Counted from the first letter of the stretch, positions 1-6,925 are shown. The stretch: 52,493 nucleotides of DNA from an uncultured Bacteroidia bacterium (GCA_902772985.1 CACYCP010000012.1:1-52493), one strand, 5' to 3'. Numbers and translations are program-made. The notes: generated by a model from the sequence alone, not told the origin.

Positions 1-160
1 AATATTCCAACGGGATCCTGTAACCTAGCGACTTACGGGGCCTGTGGTTTAGTTTCCATTCTATCTCTGCAAGCATCTCGTCGGTCACTCGCTTATTAAC
101 AGTGCAAAAGCAATCTTCGGACCGATTCAATAGAACTGGACGTGGAGAAAGTGCATTATA
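1..160 (-). pseudogene. IS30-family transposase C-terminal remnant, cut by the left window edge
   Basis: The minus strand reads an open frame from about 160 down to the window edge. It contains the stretch EIEWKLNHRPRKSLGYRIP, which closely matches the conserved C-terminal signature of IS30-family transposases (LNxRPRKxLGYxTP). An in-frame stop lies at 161-163, and the sequence just upstream does not continue the catalytic DDE core in any obvious way, so this looks like a truncated or frameshifted copy. The end of the gene lies beyond the left edge. I infer an old insertion-sequence scar rather than an active element. No terminal inverted repeat could be identified. Confidence 0.6.
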
Positions 161-301
161 CTACTGATAATGCGAAAGTCTGTAAAAGACCAGAGCCGCT
201 TAAAGATATTCCATGTCCAGTCCGAGGTGGAGAAAATTTTGAAAATGACAGGATTTGATATGCTTCTGCTTTAAACGTATTGCTTTCTCGTTGAAAATAA
301 C

Positions 302-309
302 TATATTTG
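302..309 (+). promoter_or_regulatory. Candidate Bacteroidota -7 promoter element (TATATTTG) for the fimbrillin operon
   Basis: TATATTTG fits the TAnnTTTG consensus. It lies 66 bases upstream of the ATG at 375 and downstream of the alternative ATG at 255, so it argues for the shorter reading of the small gene. No convincing TTTG -33 element was found. The rest of the 161-374 stretch shows nothing else I can name. Confidence 0.4.
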
Positions 310-374
310 AAAAGACTCGGCTTAGAAGTGTTTTCGCGCGGGCTTTCGTGTGTTCACAAGTAATTGGCATATCC

Positions 375-530
375 ATGGCAGATAAAGAGAAAATGTTTTA
401 TGAAGCGCCCTCTACGGAGGTTTTCGAGCTCAGGCATGAAGGCGTGATATGCGCCTCGGAAGTCAGAGGCGGGAACTCTATCAATGGTTGGGGGAACGGA
501 GGTTCTACGAATGAGGAAATATATTTGTAA
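375..530 (+). CDS. Small conserved-type peptide preceding a fimbrillin-like gene (51 aa)
   Basis: This short protein has the pattern MFYEAPSTEVFELRHEGVI followed by CAS and a Gly/Asn-rich tail. Small proteins of this style (Tyr-x-x-Pro, Val-x-x-Leu/Phe, then a Cys-Ala-Ser and low-complexity end) recur in Bacteroidales near fimbrillin and other surface genes, but their function is unknown to me. An upstream ATG at 255 would give 91 residues; I prefer 375 (or the Met at 393) because a -7 box sits at 302-309. It ends 21 bases before the lipoprotein gene at 552, so the two are probably cotranscribed. It has no signal peptide or recognisable domain. Confidence 0.5.
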   Translation: MADKEKMFYEAPSTEVFELRHEGVICASEVRGGNSINGWGNGGSTNEEIYL

Positions 531-551
531 TCAAGATAAATCTTTCACAGC

Positions 552-2108
552 ATGAATACAAAGCGTTTCTCTTATATCGTTGCCGCAGTTGTGCTTGCGG
601 CATGTTCCCGAATGGAGAATCCTGTAGAAAGCAATGTTCCCGTTGCGCTCTTATACAGTACGGTCGCTGCCGCCGAGACCAAGGCTGCCCAGAACCTGAA
701 CGAGGGAAATTTCGCCAGCGGCGAGACCGTGAAGGTGCGCATCAGCAACACGGGCGAAAACACGTGGACGGACTACAATTTCACCACCTCCGCAGCCGGA
801 GCCATGAGCCCGGCCGGCACCGTTCCATACTATCCTGCCGGGGCGCAGAACATTGACATTGTGGCCTACTATCCCGCCACGGCCGGCACGGACTTCACCG
901 TAGCCACGGACCAGACAGGAGATGATGATTACAAAGCCAGCGACCTGATGTTTGCCTCCGTGACCAATCAAGCGAAGCAGGCCGCTGCCGTGGAACTTGC
1001 TTTCACGCATAAGATGGCAAAGCTCTGCGTGAACATCACCGCCGGAACGGGCGTAACGAGTATCACCAGTGTGAGTATCCTCAACGTGAAGCCCACCGTC
1101 TCGTTCAACCAGGCCACGGGAGCTGTGGGTGAGGCCAGCGGTGCAGCGACCGCCATCGCCGTAAGCAACAACGGCGCCGCCGTCATCCCTGCCCAGACCA
1201 TTGACGGCGGGCTGCTTTCCATCGTCACCGACAAGGGCACGGCCACCTACAGCGTCACTAACAAGTCGTTCGAAGCCGGTAAAGTTTACACCATGAACAT
1301 TACCGTGAACCTCCGCTCCGTAGGCACCACCACAGCCATTACCGGCTGGACGGGCGAAGGAACGGTGACGGTGAATCCGGTTCAGGGAACGACGAGGGGT
1401 CCCGCCGGAGCCGTGGCCGTGGACATGGGCCACCCGGATGGTGTGAAGTGGGCGAACATGAACGTGGGTGCGACAACGGAGACTGGCTACGGCGACTACT
1501 TCGCCTGGGGCGTAACGATACCGTATTATGTGGAATATGTCTACGGGGTTGGAACAACGGGGCAGTGGATTGGCGGCAAGACGGGATACGACTGGGAGAA
1601 CTATCCCTTCATGCAGTCCCACCACTCCTACTGGCCTTACATCACCAAATACACCTTTGCCGACGGGAAGACCGATGGCATCTGGTATGATGGCAACACT
1701 TTCAAGGGCGACAAGGGCGACGGCGTAGAGCATAAGGACTTCGCATCCTATGATTATGAAGATGATGCGGCCCGCGCCAACTGGGGTGGCACATGGCGAA
1801 CGCCGACGGAAGCTGAGTGGACCTGGCTGAGCGAGAACTGCACATGGACGTGTACAACTCAGGGCGGCGTGATGGGGATGCTTGTGCGCAGCAATATTGC
1901 CGGCTACACGGACAACACCATTTTCCTGCCTGCTGCGGGGATTCGGACCGGTGGGGCTTGCGCCCAAGCGGGCGTCGAGGGCTACTACTGGTCTTCCTCC
2001 CTCTCCCTCTCGTATGCCGCCTGCTACATGCGCTTCTTCGAGGATTTTTATCTCATGAGCGCCAACAACCGCAGCGATGGCTACTCCGTTCGCCCGGTCA
2101 CAGATTAG
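552..2108 (+). CDS. Fimbrillin-like (Mfa-like) lipoprotein with C-terminal Fib_succ_major/C-type-lectin-like domain
   Basis: A surface lipoprotein of 518 residues. The N-terminus is a type II signal peptide with lipobox LAAC (Cys18). Residues about 30-270 have the Ser/Thr/Ala-rich beta pattern of Bacteroidales fimbrillin-family (Mfa_like_1) proteins, including 'YYPA' segments and a 'FTHKMAKL' motif typical of that family. From about residue 285 the protein changes to a domain beginning VDMGHPDGVKWANMNVG, with WRTPTEAEW near the middle and ending YYWSSS...GYSVRPV. That fits the Fib_succ_major (TIGR02145) or formylglycine/C-type-lectin-like fold. The last 40 residues (477-518) resemble the variable repeat of diversity-generating retroelement targets. 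Likely role: fimbrial tip adhesin or surface binding protein. No reverse transcriptase is in the window. Confidence 0.75.
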   Translation: MNTKRFSYIVAAVVLAACSRMENPVESNVPVALLYSTVAAAETKAAQNLNEGNFASGETVKVRISNTGENTWTDYNFTTSAAGAMSPAGTVPYYPAGAQNIDIVAYYPATAGTDFTVATDQTGDDDYKASDLMFASVTNQAKQAAAVELAFTHKMAKLCVNITAGTGVTSITSVSILNVKPTVSFNQATGAVGEASGAATAIAVSNNGAAVIPAQTIDGGLLSIVTDKGTATYSVTNKSFEAGKVYTMNITVNLRSVGTTTAITGWTGEGTVTVNPVQGTTRGPAGAVAVDMGHPDGVKWANMNVGATTETGYGDYFAWGVTIPYYVEYVYGVGTTGQWIGGKTGYDWENYPFMQSHHSYWPYITKYTFADGKTDGIWYDGNTFKGDKGDGVEHKDFASYDYEDDAARANWGGTWRTPTEAEWTWLSENCTWTCTTQGGVMGMLVRSNIAGYTDNTIFLPAAGIRTGGACAQAGVEGYYWSSSLSLSYAACYMRFFEDFYLMSANNRSDGYSVRPVTD

Positions 2109-2248
2109 GGCCCGGCATCAAAACCTGTGCAAAGCCCTGGACATTGTTGCTTTTAGCTTGGTATTGAGCGGCATCCTTGTGCTGAATTATATAGACAAAC
2201 TGGGTTACGAGAATTCCCTTACCGCAATGATGTAATAACTATTGTATT

Positions 2249-2422
2249 ATGAAAGAACAAGTACTTAAAGCCATGAATGAAGCCGGCAAACCTGTATCGG
2301 CCGGTGATGTTACCAAGATTCTGAATGCCGACCGCAAGGAGGTTGACAAGGCCTTTGCCGAACTGAAGAAGGAAGGCGCTATCATCTCCCCGGTGCGCTG
2401 CAAATGGGCTCCGGCCAAATAA
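2249..2422 (+). CDS. 57-aa winged-helix-like small protein
   Basis: The frame runs ATG 2249 to TAA 2420-2422 and encodes a compact protein starting MKEQVLKAMNEAGKPVSAGD and ending in CKWAPAK. The pattern of three helices followed by a basic beta-hairpin (KKEGAIISPVRCKW) matches small Bacteroidota single-domain winged-helix proteins. The role is unknown; DNA binding is the obvious inference. The 140 bases between it and the lipoprotein gene hold a short frame ending in a stop at about 2234 (contains VLSGILVLNYIDKLGY) that lacks an ATG and could be a gene remnant. A strong hairpin terminator follows at 2445-2471. Confidence 0.6.
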   Translation: MKEQVLKAMNEAGKPVSAGDVTKILNADRKEVDKAFAELKKEGAIISPVRCKWAPAK

Positions 2423-2444
2423 TCATTTGCTCAATAAAACGATT

Positions 2445-2471
2445 CCCCGGCAAGCTTTGCAGATGCCGGGG
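2445..2471 (+). terminator. Rho-independent terminator, possibly bidirectional
   Basis: CCCCGGCA pairs with TGCCGGGG around an 11-base loop and is followed by a T-rich tract (tttagtctttcttt). On the other strand the stem is followed by a short T run (cgtttta), so it may also end the minus-strand gene at 2473-2685. It sits between two convergent genes. Confidence 0.75.
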
Positions 2472-2472
2472 T

Positions 2473-2685
2473 TTAGTCTTTCTTTGTGGGTACATTTGCC
2501 CCGACAGTAATGATAATCCCCACGAGAAGCCCAACAACAATCGTGGCACCGGCAAAAAGGAAAAAGTCATTCCAACTCATCTGTTTGCCGAATAAGAGCA
2601 ATGTCAAAGGATGAACAACAATGAGGGCGCAGACGAAAATTGCTTCCGACTTGATGATACGAATCTGATCTTTACTGAGCTTCAT
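2473..2685 (-). CDS. Small two-helix membrane protein, 70 aa
   Basis: Starts MKLSKDQIRIIKSEAIF and has two hydrophobic segments (about residues 13-30 and 38-60) and a charged tail TKKD. I place the start at 2685 because the longer alternative (Met at 2745) would overlap the DUF2812 gene in another frame and lies upstream of a TATATTTG box at 2703-2712. No family is recognised. It lies just downstream of a DUF2812 gene and a PadR regulator, a grouping that suggests one membrane-associated accessory module. The function cannot be stated. Confidence 0.5.
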   Translation of the reverse strand: MKLSKDQIRIIKSEAIFVCALIVVHPLTLLLFGKQMSWNDFFLFAGATIVVGLLVGIIITVGANVPTKKD

Positions 2686-2702
2686 GGAATTCCGATTAAC
2701 CG

Positions 2703-2712
2703 CACAAATATA
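2703..2712 (-). promoter_or_regulatory. Candidate -7 element for the small membrane protein gene
   Basis: The minus strand reads TATATTTGTG, a good match to TAnnTTTG, about 18 bases before the ATG at 2685. It overlaps the 3' end of the upstream gene region. There is no clear -33 element. Confidence 0.35.
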
Positions 2713-2719
2713 GGGGATT

Positions 2720-3289
2720 TTAAAAAATCTGCCCAATGAGTTCATTGTTTTTTTTGTGCAATTTTTTCAATGCCGGAAGCAGGATGAACAATTCGGCCAG
2801 GAAGATGCCGTAAGTCAAACCTAAACTGAACTCGGTCAACCAACGGGAAAAACTGCTTTCCGGTAGATGCCTGCCCATCGGCATCAAGACAAGGAAAGCG
2901 AGAGCCGCAATGAGCGTAAGGCCGATGAAACTGTTCAGGTGATAGTTGAAAGCTTTGTTCGTCAGGCGCAGCTTTGCAGAAATGTTATTCTCTGCTTCGA
3001 ACGGTCCGGATGCAGTTTCCCTTCTCCAGTAGATTTTACTCTTCCATTGGTGAACGAACTGGTCACCACATGAACTACGGAATACAACATAGTCACCAAC
3101 TCCTTCCTTTGACCCTTTCTCGTCAAAGTCAATCTGATAGATGAACTCTTCTGCTTTACACTGCTTGAACCGATAGATGACTCCGTTTGTATGCCAGAAG
3201 GCCCACCCTTTTTTAGACATATCATTAAGCCACTTTTCTTCTTTGTCGAAATCGACAAACCACTTGATTGAAATCTTAGCTGTTTTCAT
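2720..3289 (-). CDS. DUF2812 domain membrane protein
   Basis: A 189-residue protein. The N-terminal soluble half opens with FVDFDKEEKWLNDMSKKGW, the hallmark of DUF2812 proteins. Two transmembrane helices follow (about residues 120-138 and 150-173) and then a Lys-rich C-terminus. DUF2812 genes are commonly found immediately downstream of PadR-type regulators, as here, where the two reading frames overlap by 14 bases. The biochemical role is not known; a regulator-linked envelope stress or sensing role is only an inference. Confidence 0.75.
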   Translation of the reverse strand: MKTAKISIKWFVDFDKEEKWLNDMSKKGWAFWHTNGVIYRFKQCKAEEFIYQIDFDEKGSKEGVGDYVVFRSSCGDQFVHQWKSKIYWRRETASGPFEAENNISAKLRLTNKAFNYHLNSFIGLTLIAALAFLVLMPMGRHLPESSFSRWLTEFSLGLTYGIFLAELFILLPALKKLHKKNNELIGQIF

Positions 3290-3614
3290 ATAATTTTTTT
3301 TTGATTTTTAATTTTCCATTCTTCACAAGTTCCTCAAGACGTTCAAATTCTGCCAGAAGAACTTCCTGCCCTTTGCCTGTTATTTGATACATTTTTCTTC
3401 TGCCGTCAGAGTCGGAGGATTCTCCGCAGGGAACTATCCATTCCTTCTCCAGCAGATTTGAAATCGCACCGTACAGAGTACCTGCCGAAAGGACTAAACG
3501 ACCATTGCTCATTGTGGTCGTTTTCTGCATGATTCCATATCCATGCATTGGTTCTTGCAAGGCAAGGAGGATGTAGTAGATGGCTTCTGTCAAAGCCGCT
3601 GACGTATTTTTCAT
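3276..3614 (-). CDS. PadR-family transcriptional regulator
   Basis: A 112-residue winged-helix protein with the PadR pattern: YYILLALQEPMHGYGI in helix 1-2, LSAGTLYGAISNLLEKEWI in the recognition helix, then DGRRKMYQITGKG in the wing. This is a short single-domain PadR with only a brief C-terminal dimerisation helix (PadR-s2 type). It overlaps the start of the DUF2812 gene, so the two are one transcript. A near-perfect 13-base inverted repeat lies between its start codon and its promoter, consistent with autorepression. Confidence 0.85.
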   Translation of the reverse strand: MKNTSAALTEAIYYILLALQEPMHGYGIMQKTTTMSNGRLVLSAGTLYGAISNLLEKEWIVPCGESSDSDGRRKMYQITGKGQEVLLAEFERLEELVKNGKLKIKKKLYENS

Positions 3615-3618
3615 AGAA

Positions 3619-3667
3619 TATATTGTTTATCGTTATATCGTAAGCCGATACAAAGATAAACGATATA
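3619..3667 (-). promoter_or_regulatory. Inverted-repeat operator candidate and -7 box upstream of padR
   Basis: The arm TATATTGTTTATC (3619-3631) and the arm GATAAACGATATA (3655-3667) are reverse complements with one mismatch, separated by 23 bases. The minus-strand -7 element TATCTTTG (3651-3658) overlaps the distal arm and the proximal arm lies in the leader. The geometry suits two PadR dimers or one looped dimer pair blocking the promoter. Confidence 0.55.
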
Positions 3668-3690
3668 TTTTAATTTTCAAAATTATGCCT

Positions 3691-3979
3691 CTACTTACTC
3701 ACTTCGGTTTTTGGAAAAGTGGAAATTTCTCTGTAAATTGAGTTGGATGGACTGAAGTAGTGATAGGCTCCTTTGGCACCTTTGCCGAAGAGCAGCAGGA
3801 GTTTGGTTTGGCCGTAAGTGAGCGTGTTGCCCTCAATATGCTTGCTGTTGAAATTGAAATCAAGCGTAAACTTGCGGCAGAAATGTTCCCGCTAGGAGAG
3901 AGGTTGTATGGCGTTCCATTCGGGAACAGGCCGCAAGGGCAATGGCGGCAGCAATATAAAAGAGCCTTTTCGTATTCAT
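3691..3979 (-). pseudogene. Decayed small lipoprotein gene with a fimbrillin-type signal peptide
   Basis: The minus strand begins ATG at 3979 with MNTKRLFYIAAAIALAACS, nearly the same signal peptide and lipobox (LAACSRME) as the fimbrillin-like gene at 552 (MNTKRFSYIVAAVVLAACS). That frame stops after about 39 residues. A second frame, shifted by one base and interrupted by one TAG, continues to a stop at 3691-3693 with protein-like sequence (FTLDFNFNSKHIEGNTLTYG, then LLLLFGKGAKGAYHYFSP). I infer a small lipoprotein broken by at least one frameshift and a nonsense mutation. The body resembles small beta-rich lipoproteins, but the family cannot be named. It starts 10 bases past the end of the gene at 3990, so it may sit at the end of that operon. 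Confidence 0.5.
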
Positions 3980-3989
3980 TGTCATTTGC

Positions 3990-5336
3990 CTATTCTTTGA
4001 AATGGTTGTAGATGACGACGGGGCGGGTGGAACGGATACTCATTGAAGGGAACCAGATGTCGTCGGGCTGAAGGCCGCAGGCATCGATGGCTTCAAGTGC
4101 ATATTCCAGGCGTCCGAAATGAGAATCTACATTGTTGGTGCCGAAGGTGAACTTAATGCCGCGGGCCTTGGCACGACGGATGATGTCGAAACTTGGAATG
4201 CGGTATCGTGGATTGATTTCCATTGCAATCTGGTATTTCTCCATAACGTCCAGCACCCGGTCCACACGCTCCGGTGTCCACAACTTGTCATATTCGCTTT
4301 GCAACTCATCCGGGAGGAAGGTGGGATTGGCATAGATATCGGCCGGCTCGTTGGTGAGGATGAGCAGCGTCTGATCTACCAGGTGATCCATATATTCCTG
4401 CTTGCCGATGCCGTCAAAATGCACTTCTTCAGGCCGATAAATGCGGGAGTTCCGCCCCTTGTGGTCAATGATGGTCATTGCATCGGTAAACAGATACTCG
4501 AAAATGCCCAGAGCCTCCGACGAGAATGTCTGCGTCCACTTCCGGCCTTCGCCTTGTACTCCGAAGAGGAAGGGCTCGCCGCTGATTTCTTCATAATAGG
4601 AGTAAACCTCATCGTCATCGGCCAGCATTCTTCCTACGCCCCCTTCTCCGGCATTGGGCGCTACTCCATAGTTGATTCCGTAGTTCATTGACATGGCGTG
4701 AGCCATCTCCTTGTTGAGGTCTCCCTTGAGGTGGACGTGGTAGTCGATGACGGGGAAGTCACGCTGCTGGAGGCGGATGATGCCATCCTGCTGCTCGTTG
4801 ACCGGAGGCAGGGAATCGGCCGGATTCTTTGCGTTTCCGGCAAGGGGCTTCAGTTGAAGATTGCGGAATTCCACGGCTCCGCTCAGGCTTTCCAGGCCGA
4901 TTTGCCCGGGTACGATCCTTTGCCCCTCGTGCTCCTTTGAGCGCCAGGGGGCAGATGGCTCCGTGTAACAGACAACATCCACCTGGCCAATCTTGACGCC
5001 GATATTTTTTCCGCGCACCGCAATGCTGAAGTCGAACCACTGCCCGTCTGCGGCGAGGGAACGGTAGAGATTGCGTACGTGCAGGAGGCTGCCGCTTTTG
5101 AGTGTTCCGTCAATCGGCCCGTTGTGGAGCAGCACTTCATAGCCTTCCCGGCCGCCGCTTTGGCAAAAACGGATGACGGCCTGAGCATCGGCCCCCGTAC
5201 GGGCCTGGCCGCAAAGCTCAAAATTGGCGTATTCTTTCCGGGAAGCCCATTTTTCTCCTTCCCGGAGCGTTATCTTGGAGGGAATGGCCGTACATCCTGC
5301 AAGAAGCAAAATGGATAGAAGGAAGGGGATTCTCAT
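3990..5336 (-). CDS. Lipoprotein with lamin-G/DUF1080-like domain fused to PHP/amidohydrolase-type domain
   Basis: 448 residues if started at the Met of MRIPFLLSILLLAGC; the preceding in-frame Met at 5390 would bury this signal peptide. The lipobox is LLAGC (Cys15). Residues about 30-165 look like the jelly-roll domain of DUF1080 (3-keto-disaccharide hydrolase-like) proteins (GREGYEVLLHNGPIDGTLKS region). From about residue 195 a metal-dependent hydrolase domain begins with DYHVHLKGD and continues to TFGTNNVDSHFG, a PHP or amidohydrolase-style set of metal-binding His/Asp residues. A sugar-linked or phosphoester hydrolase on the periplasmic face is plausible; the substrate is unknown. It follows the LolA-like gene after a 113-base gap holding a repeat-like sequence. 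Confidence 0.6.
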   Translation of the reverse strand: MRIPFLLSILLLAGCTAIPSKITLREGEKWASRKEYANFELCGQARTGADAQAVIRFCQSGGREGYEVLLHNGPIDGTLKSGSLLHVRNLYRSLAADGQWFDFSIAVRGKNIGVKIGQVDVVCYTEPSAPWRSKEHEGQRIVPGQIGLESLSGAVEFRNLQLKPLAGNAKNPADSLPPVNEQQDGIIRLQQRDFPVIDYHVHLKGDLNKEMAHAMSMNYGINYGVAPNAGEGGVGRMLADDDEVYSYYEEISGEPFLFGVQGEGRKWTQTFSSEALGIFEYLFTDAMTIIDHKGRNSRIYRPEEVHFDGIGKQEYMDHLVDQTLLILTNEPADIYANPTFLPDELQSEYDKLWTPERVDRVLDVMEKYQIAMEINPRYRIPSFDIIRRAKARGIKFTFGTNNVDSHFGRLEYALEAIDACGLQPDDIWFPSMSIRSTRPVVIYNHFKE

Positions 5337-5398
5337 AGGGCTTTTAATCTGATTCCAGTTTGGGACGGCGAAGCGGCAGCGGGTTTGCAAAGGGGGAG

Positions 5399-5424
5399 CT
5401 TCTTCGCTTCGCTCAGAATGACAG
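5399..5424. repeat. Dispersed-repeat-like motif between genes
   Basis: The stretch cttcttcgcttcgctcagaa followed by tgacag (reverse complement: ctgtcattctgagcgaagcg plus aagaag) matches a dispersed intergenic repeat motif that I recall from diverse bacterial genomes. Only one copy is seen here. It contains a small internal palindrome (cttcg...cgaag) and lies just after the LolA-like gene. Confidence 0.35.
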
Positions 5425-5449
5425 GTAGAGAAAGAATGACATTTGGTGT

Positions 5450-6097
5450 TCAGAGTGATGAAGGGCGAGGAGTACCTGAACGAAGGTCTTCAATTACGGC
5501 CCCTGGATAATCCTCGATCCGGAAGGTAACCAGCTCCTCTTTTACGCCGAAGGAGATGTCGTGCAAAACTAATGAAACGCCTGCAATTTTTGTCCTCAGG
5601 CTTATGGGGTAAAAACTGTCTTTTGCAACAGTAATCTCGACCTCCTTGGGGGCATCCTTATCTGTATTGGTTTTGGATTTCTTACATAGGAGAAGCCAGG
5701 AGTCGGCCGTTTCCTTCTTGATGGAAATATCGTAACCTTCCGTTACGTCGGAGAACAATTCCGCATTGCTGTCTTCTGAGGAATGGCCGATGGCGGAATT
5801 CTTGATTGTCAATTTGTTGTCGTTCCCGGTATAGGTCCATTCCGTAACGCCGTCATCCCAGATGATTACCTGAACGTCCATCAGATTAGCCTCGCTGCGC
5901 GTTTTCTTACCTAGGGAATATTGTTTCATGGACACCGTGCCCACTATGGGAATCTTGGTGTCTGCCGTCATCACAAGTCCGTCCTTTTCATGTTTCTCCC
6001 ATTCATCTGCCATGCGGGTAAGAATCTCCTTGGGAGTTTGTGCAAAGGCCGATACTGACCAGGCCAGCGTTATAAACAGTCCTAAAAATTTTTTCAT
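5450..6097 (-). CDS. LolA-like outer-membrane lipoprotein carrier family protein
   Basis: A 215-residue exported protein with a clear Sec signal peptide (cleavage after AFA, about residue 19) and the LolA-type beta-rich body, including a GLVMTADTKI strand and YPISLRTKIAG near the C-terminus. Bacteroidota LolA-like proteins carry or sense lipids or lipoproteins in the periplasm; true chaperone activity is not proved here. The last residues (SGTPRPSSL) look like an unusual tail next to the repeat-like sequence at 5399-5424. Its ATG overlaps the stop of the flavodoxin gene (TAATG), so translation is coupled. Confidence 0.6.
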   Translation of the reverse strand: MKKFLGLFITLAWSVSAFAQTPKEILTRMADEWEKHEKDGLVMTADTKIPIVGTVSMKQYSLGKKTRSEANLMDVQVIIWDDGVTEWTYTGNDNKLTIKNSAIGHSSEDSNAELFSDVTEGYDISIKKETADSWLLLCKKSKTNTDKDAPKEVEITVAKDSFYPISLRTKIAGVSLVLHDISFGVKEELVTFRIEDYPGAVIEDLRSGTPRPSSL

Positions 6098-6924
6098 TAT
6101 CTCACTACTTGGGTAAATACAGGATCCTTGCCATCCAGAACGCTGACATAAATTATCATCTCGCTCGTTTCGGGAGCCGGTCGGCCTTCATGGGGAGTGG
6201 GAATTGCTGTAAACATGTATTCCGTACCGCCGGGAACAGTCCTTGCTGCTACAGACCGAGCCTTTGCGTCAATCATCCGGTAACCATAGACCGCAGCGTC
6301 AAAAATGTCCGATTCTTCTTCGCTTACCGCATGGGCTGCCGGGAAGTCTTCAAGAGGCTCATAATGCCCCTCGATAAAACCGCCTTCTATCAGGAAGCGC
6401 TTGACTTCGTCGGGCATTGCATCCATACGGGCGGCACGGACGCCGTAACCCGGAAGGATCTGGGCATCGGGAAATTTCCGGGCCAGGTCTTTGGTGCTGG
6501 AGGAAAGGCCGCCGCTGCCGAATGTGCAGAAGGGGACTATCTTTTTGCCCTTAAGGTCGATGCTGTTCAGTGCGGCGGCCATTGGCAATGCATAGGTGCC
6601 GAACCAGATGGGATAACCTACAAAAATGACATCGTAGGAGTCGAGATCCGCTTTGATGGACTGAACCTCGGGGAGAACTCCTGATTCACGCTCCTGGATG
6701 CAGCGCTGGATAGTTTTTTCGTATTCTCCGTCGTAAGGCTTGATGGCAAGCACCTGTTCAATATCGGCCTCTAGGCTAGATGCAATCTCTTCGGCCAAAG
6801 CCTTTGTATTGGATGTTTGGGAATAGTAAAGCACCAGAATCCGTGGCGCATTTTTCTTTTGCCCGCAGGAAACTGCGAGAAACAAGGCGGCCACTGCGGC
6901 CAGGACCAATTTGATTGATTTCAT
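6097..6924 (-). CDS. Exported flavodoxin-like lipoprotein
   Basis: 275 residues. A lipoprotein signal peptide ends in AVSC (Cys20). A flavodoxin fold follows, with the FMN phosphate loop YYSQTSNTKALAEEI (about 33-47), the GYPIWFG loop that stacks on the isoalloxazine ring, and FCTFGSGGLSSS. After about residue 185 there is an extra C-terminal region of roughly 90 residues (including a cystatin-like beta stretch EYMFTAIPTP) not found in ordinary flavodoxins. Most flavodoxins are cytoplasmic, so an exported, lipid-anchored copy is unusual, although Bacteroidota have several such proteins. It is one base from the SpoIIE-type gene and coupled to the LolA-like gene. Confidence 0.75.
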   Translation of the reverse strand: MKSIKLVLAAVAALFLAVSCGQKKNAPRILVLYYSQTSNTKALAEEIASSLEADIEQVLAIKPYDGEYEKTIQRCIQERESGVLPEVQSIKADLDSYDVIFVGYPIWFGTYALPMAAALNSIDLKGKKIVPFCTFGSGGLSSSTKDLARKFPDAQILPGYGVRAARMDAMPDEVKRFLIEGGFIEGHYEPLEDFPAAHAVSEEESDIFDAAVYGYRMIDAKARSVAARTVPGGTEYMFTAIPTPHEGRPAPETSEMIIYVSVLDGKDPVFTQVVR

Positions 6925-6925
6925 A

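Noticed and set aside
651-1967. A 438-residue open frame on the minus strand, opposite the fimbrillin-like gene
   Set aside because: It has low-complexity Gly/His/Arg composition typical of an antisense shadow in GC-rich codons, and it lies entirely within a well-supported plus-strand lipoprotein gene.
2109-2248. A short frame after the fimbrillin-like gene with VLSGILVLNYIDKLGY, examined as a retroelement accessory protein or template repeat
   Set aside because: It has no start codon, is too short, and shows no similarity to the variable-looking 3' end of the gene; it is kept only as a possible remnant.
3760-4011. An 83-residue plus-strand frame in the gap before 3990
   Set aside because: The minus strand of the same region contains a signal peptide with a lipobox and protein-like sequence, so the plus frame is more likely a shadow of that decayed gene.
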